Positions 1 through 7,850 of a stretch of 38,655 bases of DNA are shown one piece after another. Location: NCBI GenBank assembly GCA_002306295.1, contig DBRI01000022.1, positions 15,734 through 54,388 of the forward strand. Direction: 5' to 3'. The notes below the pieces were generated by a model. The model saw only the letters and a list, made by a program, of their open reading frames with translations, was not told the DNA's origin and did not search any database. Each line of letters begins with the position of its first letter. The first letter of the stretch is position 1. Made by a program: the position numbers and the translations under genes. The DNA comes from Patescibacteria group bacterium UBA1372 (GTDB taxonomy: Bacteria > Patescibacteriota > Microgenomatia > UBA12405).

Positions 1-828
1 AAAAAATATACAGACAAAGAACCCAGTACCATTCCTACAGAAATTATTGTAGTTGACAACGCCTCAACCGATAATACTATGGCTCGTCTCCAAGGACTTA
101 AAACCAAAATTAAACTTATAAAAAACTCTCAAAATTTGGGATTCGCCAAAGCCAATAATCAAGCATTTGAAAAAGCTTTGGGCAATTTTGTTTTACTTTT
201 AAACTCAGATACTATTATCAAGCACTCTGCCATTTCCCAATCTCTAATTTGGCTATCAGCTCACCCTGAAGCCGGAGTTTGCACCGGCCAACTGCTAAAC
301 AAAGACGGCACCATTCAACCAACCGGTGGTTTTTTTCCCAATCTTTTAAATACTTTCACCTGGTGTCTGTTTCTTGACGACTTACCCTTTGCAAATAAAC
401 TAATTCCACCCATCCACCCTCATCCGCCCCAATTTTATACTAAAGATAATTTTTACCTTAAAGACAGACAATTAGACTGGGTAACCGGTGCCTTTATGCT
501 TACTAGAAAAGAGATAATAGACAAAACCAAAGGCTTTGACCCCAATTATTTTATGTATAGTGAAGAAGTTGAGTGGTCATATCGGATAAAAAAAACCTTT
601 CCTACATTACAAACTTGGTACTTAATTGGGCCTCAAATAATCCATCTTGGTGGTGCCTCTGCCACCAACAATACTGATAAATTACTGAGAGAGTATCTAG
701 GTATACTCCACTTCTTTAAAAAGCATAAACCTAATTTAGCTAAATTTGCTAGAATTTCTCTACGGCTAGGTGCCCTATTGAGGAGTCTGTTTAATCCAAA
801 TTATAAAAAATTATGGCAAAAAATTTAA
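1..828 (+). CDS. Family 2 glycosyltransferase, 5'-truncated by the window edge
   Basis: The frame is open from base 1, so the start lies outside the window; the first in-frame ATG (79) is internal. The 275 visible residues begin just before a GT2 nucleotide-sugar signature (EIIVVDNASTDN), followed by NLGFAKANN and the DxD-like LLLNSDT. A later YSEEVEWSYR stretch resembles the acceptor/catalytic acidic motif of rhamnosyltransferase-like GT2 enzymes. No membrane segment is evident, so a cytoplasmic or peripheral enzyme adding a sugar to a lipid-linked glycan is likely. It overlaps the next membrane protein gene by 16 nt, consistent with translational coupling. Family assignment is firm; donor and acceptor cannot be read from sequence. 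Confidence 0.9.
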   Translation, partial: KKYTDKEPSTIPTEIIVVDNASTDNTMARLQGLKTKIKLIKNSQNLGFAKANNQAFEKALGNFVLLLNSDTIIKHSAISQSLIWLSAHPEAGVCTGQLLNKDGTIQPTGGFFPNLLNTFTWCLFLDDLPFANKLIPPIHPHPPQFYTKDNFYLKDRQLDWVTGAFMLTRKEIIDKTKGFDPNYFMYSEEVEWSYRIKKTFPTLQTWYLIGPQIIHLGGASATNNTDKLLREYLGILHFFKKHKPNLAKFARISLRLGALLRSLFNPNYKKLWQKI

Positions 829-2195
829 AATTTAACATTTTCAGACCAATTTTAGCCATTTTACTTATTTTTATTCCCTTATATCCAAAATTTCCACTAT
901 TTTCAGTTGATAATACCTATGTTTCTATCAGACTTGACGATATAGTGGTAGCTATTTGCTTATTTTTCCTTCTTATCGACCAATTGAAGTACAAATTTAA
1001 TCTCATCAAAACTCCACTAGCTAAATTGATGACAATTTACTTTTTAGCTCTTTTAATAACCTTACTTAACGCTATTTTTATTCTTCAAACAGACTACCCC
1101 AATATACTTCTTTTGCACACTCTAAGAAAAATCCAATACATGCTTTTAGCTTTTATATCTATCAAAGCCATCAACACTAAAAAAGACTTTAAATACCCAC
1201 TTATTTTTATGGTCATAGCTTCAATTTTTGTAGCAATTTACGGCTATGGTCAAAAGTATTTCTCCTTCCCCATCATTTCTACTATGAACGAAGAGTTTTC
1301 AAAGGGTTATTTGCTTACACTGACTATCTGGTCCCGGATTAGCTCAACCTTTGCCGGTCATTATGATCTGGCCGCTTTTTTAAGTGTCTTTTTGGTAGTT
1401 TTAGCCGGTAGCATTACTCAGACCAAAGCAAAACTTTCCAAAATCTCACTAATTCTAGTATGGTTAATTTTATTTCATCTCTTAACCCAAACTGCTTCTC
1501 GGGTTTCAATATTTGCACTTTGGGGAGGACTGATTCTATGTTTTATTTTTATCAAAAAGTATCTTTTAATAATACCTAGCTCAGTTATCATTATTTTCAG
1601 TTTCTTCAATTCAACCGAACTCAACCAGCGCCTTCTGGCCACCATCAATACCATTTCCCCCCAATTGAAAATAACCAAACCCACCCAAGTCCCACCTTCA
1701 CCCACTGCTATCCCCACAATTATTCCAACACCAATCGGTAAAACCGAACCACCGGTTGTCACTACTCCCAAACCAACTATTGTTAGACACAAACAAGAGC
1801 CTTATCCTCAGGTTGATGTTGACGCCGGCGTATCAAGATCAGGTGAAATTAGATTTAATGTTGAATGGCCTAGAGCTATTACTGCTTTTAACAAAAACCC
1901 TCTAATTGGTACCGGACCAGGCTCACTTGGCCTAGCTACGGACAATGAATTTTTAAGATCTTTGGGTGAAACTGGTCTTTTGGGATTTATAAGTCTTATG
2001 ATCATACCTGTATACTTTTTTATTAAAACCTTTAGATCCAAAAACAAATTAAATTATGTTTTTATGGCCTCAGTCTTAACTTTTTTGGCTAACGCTGTCT
2101 TTATCGACGTCTTTTCTGCCAGTAAAACTGCCTACCTTTTTTGGTTAATAATGGGAGTTTACTATCAAAATATAGCTCTTAATGAAAAAATATAA
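813..2195 (+). CDS. O-antigen ligase/polymerase-like membrane protein
   Basis: A 460-residue polytopic membrane protein with roughly ten hydrophobic segments. The region near residues 365-395 (LIGTGPGSLGLATDNEFLRS, then LGETGLLGF) matches the Wzy_C/O-antigen ligase pattern, in which a large external loop precedes a conserved G-x-G-P and NxxL stretch. That external loop here holds a Pro/Thr-rich linker (about residues 290-330), like a wall-spanning spacer. Such enzymes join or polymerise undecaprenyl-linked glycans at the outer face of the membrane. It sits between glycosyltransferase genes and overlaps both neighbours (16 and 14 nt). Ligase and polymerase cannot be told apart. Confidence 0.8.
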   Translation: MAKNLKFNIFRPILAILLIFIPLYPKFPLFSVDNTYVSIRLDDIVVAICLFFLLIDQLKYKFNLIKTPLAKLMTIYFLALLITLLNAIFILQTDYPNILLLHTLRKIQYMLLAFISIKAINTKKDFKYPLIFMVIASIFVAIYGYGQKYFSFPIISTMNEEFSKGYLLTLTIWSRISSTFAGHYDLAAFLSVFLVVLAGSITQTKAKLSKISLILVWLILFHLLTQTASRVSIFALWGGLILCFIFIKKYLLIIPSSVIIIFSFFNSTELNQRLLATINTISPQLKITKPTQVPPSPTAIPTIIPTPIGKTEPPVVTTPKPTIVRHKQEPYPQVDVDAGVSRSGEIRFNVEWPRAITAFNKNPLIGTGPGSLGLATDNEFLRSLGETGLLGFISLMIIPVYFFIKTFRSKNKLNYVFMASVLTFLANAVFIDVFSASKTAYLFWLIMGVYYQNIALNEKI

Positions 2196-3615
2196 ACAAT
2201 TATTTTTTTTATTATTGATTTTTGCTTTGGCCTTTGTAGTCAGGCTTTATAGAATAGATTATCCCATTGCTGATACACATTCTTGGCGCCAAGCCGATAC
2301 CGCCTCTGTTACCAGAAACTTTATTAAACAAGGATTTACTCCTCTTTACCCAAAATTTGATTCCTTAAAAACTTTAAACTGGCGCTATACCGACAAAAAC
2401 CCTGACCGTTTCTTCTTTGCCGAATTTCCTATCTACAATATTTTAGTCTACCCCCTCTATAAAAACTTTGGAGTTAATGTCATTTATCACCGGTTAGTTT
2501 CTGTTCTATTTTCATCCCTAACCATCTTTAGTTTATTTTTCTTAACCAAGCTTTTTTCTTCTGCTTTTGTGGCCTATACTGCCAGTCTAATTTTCGCCCT
2601 TCTTCCCTGGAATATTTATTATGGTAGGGTTATTATGCCCGACCCCCTTCATGTTTTCTTTGCTGTCACCAGCCTCTTGTTTGTTAGCCTCTGGCTAAAA
2701 CATCAAAAAATCTATTTATCAGTTTTGGCTGGAGTATTCTATGCCTTAACTATCCTTACTAAACCCTACGGTCTGGTTTTACTTTTACCAATAACTTATT
2801 TACTTCTGTCAAAACTAATGTCGCGTAAACCCATCAAGATAACTTCAATAATTTTATTTCTGCTAATTTCATTTACACCCTATCTTTTATGGAAACTACA
2901 CATAGATAATTATCCCCAAGGTCAGTTTGATACCATCTGGTTATTTAACTCCACTAAAATTCGCTTCCGGCCGGCTTTTTTTCGTTGGCTGGTCTATGAA
3001 AGATTTAATAATCTAATTTTAGGGGGTGGAGGATTTGCTCTCGTCTGTTTTGGCCTTATCTCCCCCAAATCAAAAAAAGAAACATTATTTTATTTTTCTT
3101 GGTTAGTTAGCTTAGTTATCTTTCTGGTAATTATTGCCACCGGTAATGTCACCCACGATTATTATCAGCTTCCTTTCGTTCCAATTTTATCGATTTTTGC
3201 TGCCCTCGGTATTGAACATCTATTAAAAATCGGACAAAAGACTTGGCAAAAAGTATTAAACGCTTGTCTGGCTTTATCCCTTTTTGCCATGATGTTAGCT
3301 ATGGGATGGTATCAAGTCAAAGGACTATTTAATGTCAATAATTGGTCTATAGTTGAAGCCGGGCTTAAAGCCGATCAGATTTTACCCAAAGACGCCCTGG
3401 TAATTGCTCCCTACAGTAACGACCCGGCCTTCCTTTATCAAACCAACCGTTGGGGTTGGACTAATCAAGTTTATAATCTTGAAGAAGTCAAACAACAATA
3501 CCAAAACCCTATTTATCTGGTGTCAGTTTCTAAAGATGACTATACGGCTTCAATTAAGGCTCAAAATCCTACCGTTTTTGAAACAGACAACTTTATTATC
3601 ATCAAAATCCAATGA
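2182..3615 (+). CDS. GT39/ArnT-like polytopic glycosyltransferase
   Basis: A 477-residue protein with an N-terminal membrane anchor and about ten further hydrophobic helices. Near residues 25-45 it has the first-loop pattern DTHSWRQADTAS, typical of PMT_2/GT39-type polyprenyl-phosphate-sugar transferases, which use an acidic residue in this loop. A second loop has YYGRVIMPDPLH. The last ~100 residues form a soluble extracytoplasmic tail. The family moves a sugar from a polyprenyl-phosphate carrier to a lipid, glycan or protein acceptor outside the membrane. It overlaps the genes on both sides, so it belongs to the glycan operon. The substrate is unknown. Confidence 0.85.
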   Translation: MKKYKQLFFLLLIFALAFVVRLYRIDYPIADTHSWRQADTASVTRNFIKQGFTPLYPKFDSLKTLNWRYTDKNPDRFFFAEFPIYNILVYPLYKNFGVNVIYHRLVSVLFSSLTIFSLFFLTKLFSSAFVAYTASLIFALLPWNIYYGRVIMPDPLHVFFAVTSLLFVSLWLKHQKIYLSVLAGVFYALTILTKPYGLVLLLPITYLLLSKLMSRKPIKITSIILFLLISFTPYLLWKLHIDNYPQGQFDTIWLFNSTKIRFRPAFFRWLVYERFNNLILGGGGFALVCFGLISPKSKKETLFYFSWLVSLVIFLVIIATGNVTHDYYQLPFVPILSIFAALGIEHLLKIGQKTWQKVLNACLALSLFAMMLAMGWYQVKGLFNVNNWSIVEAGLKADQILPKDALVIAPYSNDPAFLYQTNRWGWTNQVYNLEEVKQQYQNPIYLVSVSKDDYTASIKAQNPTVFETDNFIIIKIQ

Positions 3616-4820
3616 ATAAACCAAACATTTTAATGATTACCCCATACTTGCCTTACCACTCTCAAGCCGGCGGCCAAACCAGGTCTTATTACCTGCTTAA
3701 GCACTTAGCTAAAAGAAACAATATTACCTTAATTTGTTTTACCAGAGACAAAACCGGTCTGTCTGAACTTAAAAAAATCTGTAAAAAAGTCATACTTATT
3801 AAAAGAGGTAAAACCTGGGATTTTAAAAAAGTAATTTACACCGCCCTAAGTCCATATCCCTTTTTAGTTACCAATTATCTTAGCTCGGAACTTAAACTGG
3901 CCATCAAAACTGAATTAGAAAATGGTAATTACCACCTGATTCATACTGAGTGTTTCTACTTAATGCCAAATATTCCCAAAACTAATATCCCCATAATTTT
4001 AGTAGATCAAACCATAGAATACGCTGTTTACCAGCATTTTGTTGAATCAATTGCCGGCTGGAAACAAATTATAAAACCTTTTTTATGGATTGACGTCTTT
4101 AAGCTTAAATTCTGGGAAGTCTTTTACTGGAAAAATACCCACACTGTGGCGGCAGTTTCCAAAGATGACAAAAAACTAATGTCATCTATGGCCAAAAGAC
4201 AGGATATCCGCCTGGTACCAAACGGTGTAGCTCAGCGATACTTTAATCCTAAAAAAAATGTTTTTAAAACCAAACACCCCTCTATCCTTTTTGGTATTTC
4301 CAATATGAAATGGATGCAAAATAGGGAAGGAGCCGAACTACTTATTACCAATCTGTGGCCAAAAATTAAACAAAAAATCCCCCAGGCTAAACTCTATGTT
4401 ATCGGCCGAAACGCTCCTCAAACTTTCCAAAAATATATAAATGATGATATTGTCATCAAAGAGGCCGAAAATGACGGCCAAACTTATGATCCCCAATATT
4501 TTTATCAAAGCTGTTGGATACTACTTGCCCCCATTAAAAGTGGAGGAGGCTCTAGGACCAAATTTTTTGAAGCTATGGCCAGCCGTTTGCCTATAGTCAC
4601 TACCAGACAAGGCATGGAAGGTATCAATATTAAAAACAATCTCCATGCCATAGTCTGCCCCTACTCCAAACTAATTGACAAATCAATTTCTCTGTTAAAA
4701 AATCGTCAGCTTCAGGACACTATCGGTAAAAATGCCTCAATTTTGGTTAAAAAAGAATATTCCTGGGCTAAAAGCGCCCGAAAACTTAATAAAATTTATA
4801 AACAAATTATTTCCAAATGA
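3612..4820 (+). CDS. GT4-type (group 1) glycosyltransferase
   Basis: 402 residues with the GT-B two-domain layout. The N-terminal domain starts ILMITPYLPYHSQAGGQTRS, and the C-terminal domain has the donor-binding pattern SGGGSRTKFFEAMASRLPIV, with an E-rich loop as in GT4 enzymes. It starts with ATG overlapping the stop of the GT39-like gene (ATGA) and ends in ATGA with the next gene, so it is translationally coupled. A role in assembling the surface glycan is inferred from context; sugar specificity is not visible. Confidence 0.88.
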   Translation: MNKPNILMITPYLPYHSQAGGQTRSYYLLKHLAKRNNITLICFTRDKTGLSELKKICKKVILIKRGKTWDFKKVIYTALSPYPFLVTNYLSSELKLAIKTELENGNYHLIHTECFYLMPNIPKTNIPIILVDQTIEYAVYQHFVESIAGWKQIIKPFLWIDVFKLKFWEVFYWKNTHTVAAVSKDDKKLMSSMAKRQDIRLVPNGVAQRYFNPKKNVFKTKHPSILFGISNMKWMQNREGAELLITNLWPKIKQKIPQAKLYVIGRNAPQTFQKYINDDIVIKEAENDGQTYDPQYFYQSCWILLAPIKSGGGSRTKFFEAMASRLPIVTTRQGMEGINIKNNLHAIVCPYSKLIDKSISLLKNRQLQDTIGKNASILVKKEYSWAKSARKLNKIYKQIISK

Positions 4821-5734
4821 AAAAACCCATTCTTTCAATAATTATTTTAAACTACAACTCTGGTGATTATCTTTCTAAATGTCTATACAGCTTAGATAGG
4901 TCCGTTACTAAGTACAAATTTGAAGTTATTGTTGTTGATAATAACTCAACCGATGATTCAGCCAGTTTCGATCCATCTCAATTTAAATTAGATCTATTGA
5001 TAGTTAAAAACAAAAAAAATATTGGTTTTGCAGCCGGAAACAATATCGGCATTAAAAAAACCAATAAAAGCTCTTCATATCTTCTTTTCCTTAATCCCGA
5101 TACTATTGTCAATTCCGATACCATTGAAAAAATAGTTAACTTTATGGAAAAAAGTCCTCAAGCCTCAGCTTCCACCTGCAAAGTTATATTGGCTAAAACC
5201 GGTCTAATTCAACCAGAATGTCACCGTGGTTTTCCTACTCCCTGGCGCTCTTTTTGTTATTTTTCTGGACTGTCAAAACTCTTTCCAAAGTCCCCATTAT
5301 TTTCCGGTTATTTTCTGGGTCACTTGGATTTAAATAAAACTCATCCAATTGAGGCTTGCGTTGGTGCTTTTATTTTAATTAGAAGACAAGTTGGTCAAAT
5401 CATTGGCTGGTGGAATGAAAAATATTTTTTTTACGGCGAAGACCTTGACCTGTCGTATCAACTTTATAAACATAAATTTAAACTTTATTTTTATCCGCAT
5501 TGCTCTATTACCCACTATCAAGGTATATCTTCAGGCATTAAAAACCAATCGAAAAAATTAACCAAAGCCAGTCGAACCACTAAGGTCTATTCTGCTAAAG
5601 CCTCTACTTCTGCCATGCGTATTTTTTATCAACAAAATTTATTTTCCAATTACTCGCCTCTAACCAAATTTATAGTCAGCACGGGTATTAATTTACTGGA
5701 ATTTATTAGAGTCTTTAAAGCTAAATATTTATGA
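4817..5734 (+). CDS. Family 2 glycosyltransferase (rhamnosyltransferase-like)
   Basis: 305 residues. The GT-A signature is complete: LSIIILNYNSGDYL at the N terminus, VIVVDNNSTDDS, NIGFAAGNN and the metal-binding-type LLFLNPDT near residue 95. A later FFYGEDLDLSYQLYK stretch carries the conserved acidic pair. It is similar in layout to the partial GT2 gene at the left edge, so the operon contains two paralogous GT2 enzymes. It overlaps its neighbours by 4 nt at both ends. The protein is cytoplasmic or membrane-peripheral. Confidence 0.9.
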   Translation: MKKPILSIIILNYNSGDYLSKCLYSLDRSVTKYKFEVIVVDNNSTDDSASFDPSQFKLDLLIVKNKKNIGFAAGNNIGIKKTNKSSSYLLFLNPDTIVNSDTIEKIVNFMEKSPQASASTCKVILAKTGLIQPECHRGFPTPWRSFCYFSGLSKLFPKSPLFSGYFLGHLDLNKTHPIEACVGAFILIRRQVGQIIGWWNEKYFFYGEDLDLSYQLYKHKFKLYFYPHCSITHYQGISSGIKNQSKKLTKASRTTKVYSAKASTSAMRIFYQQNLFSNYSPLTKFIVSTGINLLEFIRVFKAKYL

Positions 5735-6834
5735 TCAAACTAATAATTGACGCTAGGTTATACGGACCCAAACACACCGGTATTGGCCGTTATACCAAAA
5801 ACTTACTCACTCATCTACCCTTAACCCCCAAATTTAAAGATTTTGATATTAGCCTAATTGTAGACAAATCTCAGTCAAAGGAAATTAAAAAAGATCTTAA
5901 TAATAATTACCGCCTAATTCCCGTATCTATTAAAACCTATTCTCTAAAAGAACAGTTACTTCTACCCTTTATCCTCTACAAACACAAACCCAACCTGGTT
6001 CACTTTACCCACTTTAATAAACCAATTATTTACTTTGGTAGATCTGTAGTTACCATCCACGACCTCATCAAGCACTTTTATAAGGGTAAACTGACTACCA
6101 CCAAAGCTCAGCTTTTTTATTGGCCTAAATATCTGGCTTATCTACTGGTAACTTATCTGTCTATAAAAACCAATCATATTATTGTCCCCAGTTTTTATTG
6201 GCAAAAATATTTAATTGATCATTACAAAGTCAGCAAACTTAAAATAATTACCACTCATGAAGCAGTTGATCCAAATTTCTTAAAGCAAGATCGCCTTTTA
6301 ATAAAAAAACCTCAAAATTATATTATTTATACTGGCAATCTCTATCCTCACAAAAATTTTTCAATTATTTTAAAAGCTCTTAAAAAATTACCTGATTTAA
6401 AATTAAAAGTAATTTGCTCAAGAGATGTATTCCAAAAAAGAGCCCAAAAGTTAGCCGAAAATTATCAGGTTTCTTCTCAGGTATCTTTCTTGGGCTACTT
6501 AACAGACGAACAATTTAAAAAAATATATAGTCAGGCTCTGGCTTTGGTCCATCCATCCTTTATGGAAGGCTTTTCCCTGACCGGACTTGAAGCTATGGCT
6601 TTATCCTGCCCGGTCATATCAAGTAACGCTAGTTGCTTACCGGAAATCTATCAAAACTCAGTCCTCTACTTTGATCCAAATAGGCCAGAACAACTGATAA
6701 AACAAATTAGAACACTTCAAAAAAATCTCTCGCTTAGACTATCTCTAATTAAAAAAGGTTACCAACAAGTCAGCAAATACTCCTGGCACGAAACTGCCAA
6801 GTCGACTATCAACTTTTACCAAAAAATAATATAA
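5731..6834 (+). CDS. GT4 glycosyltransferase
   Basis: 367 residues. The N terminus has the GPKHTGIGRYTKNL loop typical of GT4 enzymes such as mannosyltransferases. The C-terminal domain has YTGNLYPHKNF, VSFLGYLTDEQ and the E-x7-E-type site PSFMEGFSLTGLEAMALSCP. It is the last gene of the uninterrupted first part of the glycan operon, and the inserted orphan-gene segment follows directly. It is soluble and probably acts on the cytoplasmic face on a lipid-linked intermediate. Confidence 0.9.
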   Translation: MIKLIIDARLYGPKHTGIGRYTKNLLTHLPLTPKFKDFDISLIVDKSQSKEIKKDLNNNYRLIPVSIKTYSLKEQLLLPFILYKHKPNLVHFTHFNKPIIYFGRSVVTIHDLIKHFYKGKLTTTKAQLFYWPKYLAYLLVTYLSIKTNHIIVPSFYWQKYLIDHYKVSKLKIITTHEAVDPNFLKQDRLLIKKPQNYIIYTGNLYPHKNFSIILKALKKLPDLKLKVICSRDVFQKRAQKLAENYQVSSQVSFLGYLTDEQFKKIYSQALALVHPSFMEGFSLTGLEAMALSCPVISSNASCLPEIYQNSVLYFDPNRPEQLIKQIRTLQKNLSLRLSLIKKGYQQVSKYSWHETAKSTINFYQKII

Positions 6835-6923
6835 TCGCTCAGTTATTAAATATCTTTTGGCTTTACATACAAAAACTGTTTTCTGTTACTAATTTTCATT
6901 ATCTAGAAACTAGTATGGTTTTC

Positions 6924-7000
6924 TTGAAATATTTTCAAATCTTAGGTATAATACAGCCAGAAAATAATTTTCTAATATAAATTAAAAAGGAAACAGAAAT
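6924..7000 (+). promoter_or_regulatory. Promoter/leader block, copy 1 of a 77-nt repeat
   Basis: Contains TTGAAA (6924-6929), a 17-nt spacer and TATAAT (6947-6952), a near-consensus sigma70 promoter, then a ~42-nt leader with AAGGA (6987-6991) before ATG 7002. Two dyads flank the start site: TTGAAATATTTTCAA (6924-6938) over the -35, and AGAAAATAATTTTCT (6959-6973) at the expected +1. It matches the block at 7328-7404 at 69 of 77 positions without gaps. The dyads look like operator sites, which is an inference. Confidence 0.8.
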
Positions 7001-7001
7001 A

Positions 7002-7268
7002 ATGACTGGATGTATTGAACCACAAAAAACATTTCCACTTGAATTTGAATATGAAGATAGACGATATCGAGTGGATTATCCAGAAAACGACCATCGTAAA
7101 AAGATAGTATTACCAGATAGGAGACTATTAACACCAATGAGTTGGCTTGAATCATTTCCCCCCATACTAAATGAACTTTCTGTAGTAGACCATATTTTTA
7201 AGGATATTCCAGCCGAAGATATCGCTAAACATTTGGGTGCAGTACTAGCAAGAGTTATAGAGCAATAA
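7002..7268 (+). CDS. Small orphan protein, 88 aa
   Basis: Not recognised. It is a soluble, charged protein without signal peptide or membrane segment. An N-terminal half rich in aromatic and basic residues (EYEDRRYRVDYPE, VLPDRRLLTP) precedes an amphipathic helical C terminus (IPAEDIAKHLGAVLARVIEQ). The first codons (MT...EPQ) resemble those of the next gene, and both sit behind the same 77-nt block. It has its own promoter and a purine-rich ribosome site 10 nt upstream, unlike the surrounding genes. It splits the glycan operon, suggesting a recent insertion. The protein reading is supported by the promoter, ribosome site and full open frame, but not by any known family. Confidence 0.65.
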   Translation: MTGCIEPQKTFPLEFEYEDRRYRVDYPENDHRKKIVLPDRRLLTPMSWLESFPPILNELSVVDHIFKDIPAEDIAKHLGAVLARVIEQ

Positions 7269-7285
7269 TAATTTTACCCATCACT

Positions 7286-7296
7286 TAACACAGTAT
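7286..7296 (+). repeat. 11-nt repeat downstream of orphan gene 1
   Basis: TAACACAGTAT occurs 18 nt after the first orphan gene, and again at 7761-7771, 59 nt after the second. With the duplicated 5' blocks this suggests that the segment consists of two cassettes with shared ends. An 11-mer in AT-rich DNA is weak evidence by itself. Confidence 0.35.
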
Positions 7297-7327
7297 AACT
7301 TCTCATATATTGGAACGTACAGTTTAT

Positions 7328-7404
7328 TTGAAATATTTCCAAATCTTATGTATAATACAGGCAGAAAATGATTTTTCAATATAAATTAGAAAAGAAACAG
7401 AAAT
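7328..7404 (+). promoter_or_regulatory. Promoter/leader block, copy 2 of a 77-nt repeat
   Basis: TTGAAA (7328-7333), 17-nt spacer, TATAAT (7351-7356), then a leader to ATG 7403; the last two bases of the block are the first two of the start codon. It differs from copy 1 at 8 of 77 positions. The first dyad is retained with one arm change (TTGAAA/TTCCAA), and the second is also imperfect. The promoter hexamers and spacer length are unchanged, as expected if the promoter is under selection. Confidence 0.8.
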
Positions 7405-7702
7405 GACTATTGAACATTCAGAACCACAAAATCAACCACCGATCAGAGTAGAAGACCAAGGGACTAATAGAATATTTTTTAGAGGTGAAGAGTATGCTGG
7501 GCACGTTTATCTATGTCACAATCATCCAGAAAATATAAATTGTGGAATACGGTATTCAGCTTCTTTTATAACCTCTGATGAAGGCGTTTGGAATTTAGGA
7601 ATTTTCCGTACAAAAACAGACGCAACCAATGCATTAAAAGAAGCTTTAAATCACAATATGACATATATAGAATGGTATCAAAAAGCTGAAGAAGCAAAAT
7701 AA
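7403..7702 (+). CDS. Small orphan protein, 99 aa; possible AP2-like fold
   Basis: No confident family. Residues ~45-85 read as strand-strand-strand-helix with the pattern VWNLGIFRTKTDATNALKEA. This resembles the LGxFxTxxxAxxA end of AP2-like and integrase arm-type DNA-binding domains, but the call is tentative. It has one CHNH stretch, no signal peptide and no membrane helix. It is transcribed from its own copy of the repeated promoter block. The GAACCACAAAA stretch near its start also occurs near the start of the preceding gene, so the shared 5' homology extends into coding sequence. Confidence 0.65.
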   Translation: MTIEHSEPQNQPPIRVEDQGTNRIFFRGEEYAGHVYLCHNHPENINCGIRYSASFITSDEGVWNLGIFRTKTDATNALKEALNHNMTYIEWYQKAEEAK

Positions 7703-7760
7703 ATTTAGGTATAAATTGGCTTTATTATATCTCCGTTTTCCCTTCGTCCTTTGGGTTTTA

Positions 7761-7771
7761 TAACACAGTAT
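7761..7771 (+). repeat. 11-nt repeat downstream of orphan gene 2
   Basis: Second copy of TAACACAGTAT (see 7286-7296). The rest of 7703-7836 shows no gene and no convincing terminator. Confidence 0.35.
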
Positions 7772-7836
7772 GTGAAATTTATTAACAAAATACCTAGTCA
7801 AACAAACTCGTTTTTCCTAAAACCCTTATATTTAAA

Positions 7837-7845
7837 TGCTAAAAT
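7837..7845 (+). promoter_or_regulatory. Extended -10 element directly before the ATA-start glycosyltransferase
   Basis: TGCTAAAAT, with TAAAAT at 7840-7845, lies 5 nt before the inferred ATA start at 7851. No good -35 is seen. The spacing matches the other leaderless promoters in the window, so transcription should begin at or next to the start codon and restart the operon after the inserted segment. Confidence 0.55.
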
Positions 7846-7850
7846 AGGCC

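Noticed and set aside
1475..2047. Minus-strand open frames within the O-antigen ligase-like gene
   Set aside because: They arise from the Pro/Thr-rich low-complexity stretch and carry no recognisable protein.
4818..4820. Recoded TGA (Gly) as in Gracilibacteria or SR1
   Set aside because: TGA ends several genes at exactly the expected family length and in ATGA overlaps, so it is a stop here.
7730..7765. Intrinsic terminator after the second orphan gene (CCC...GGGTTTT)
   Set aside because: Only three pairs can form (CCC/GGG), so there is no stable stem.
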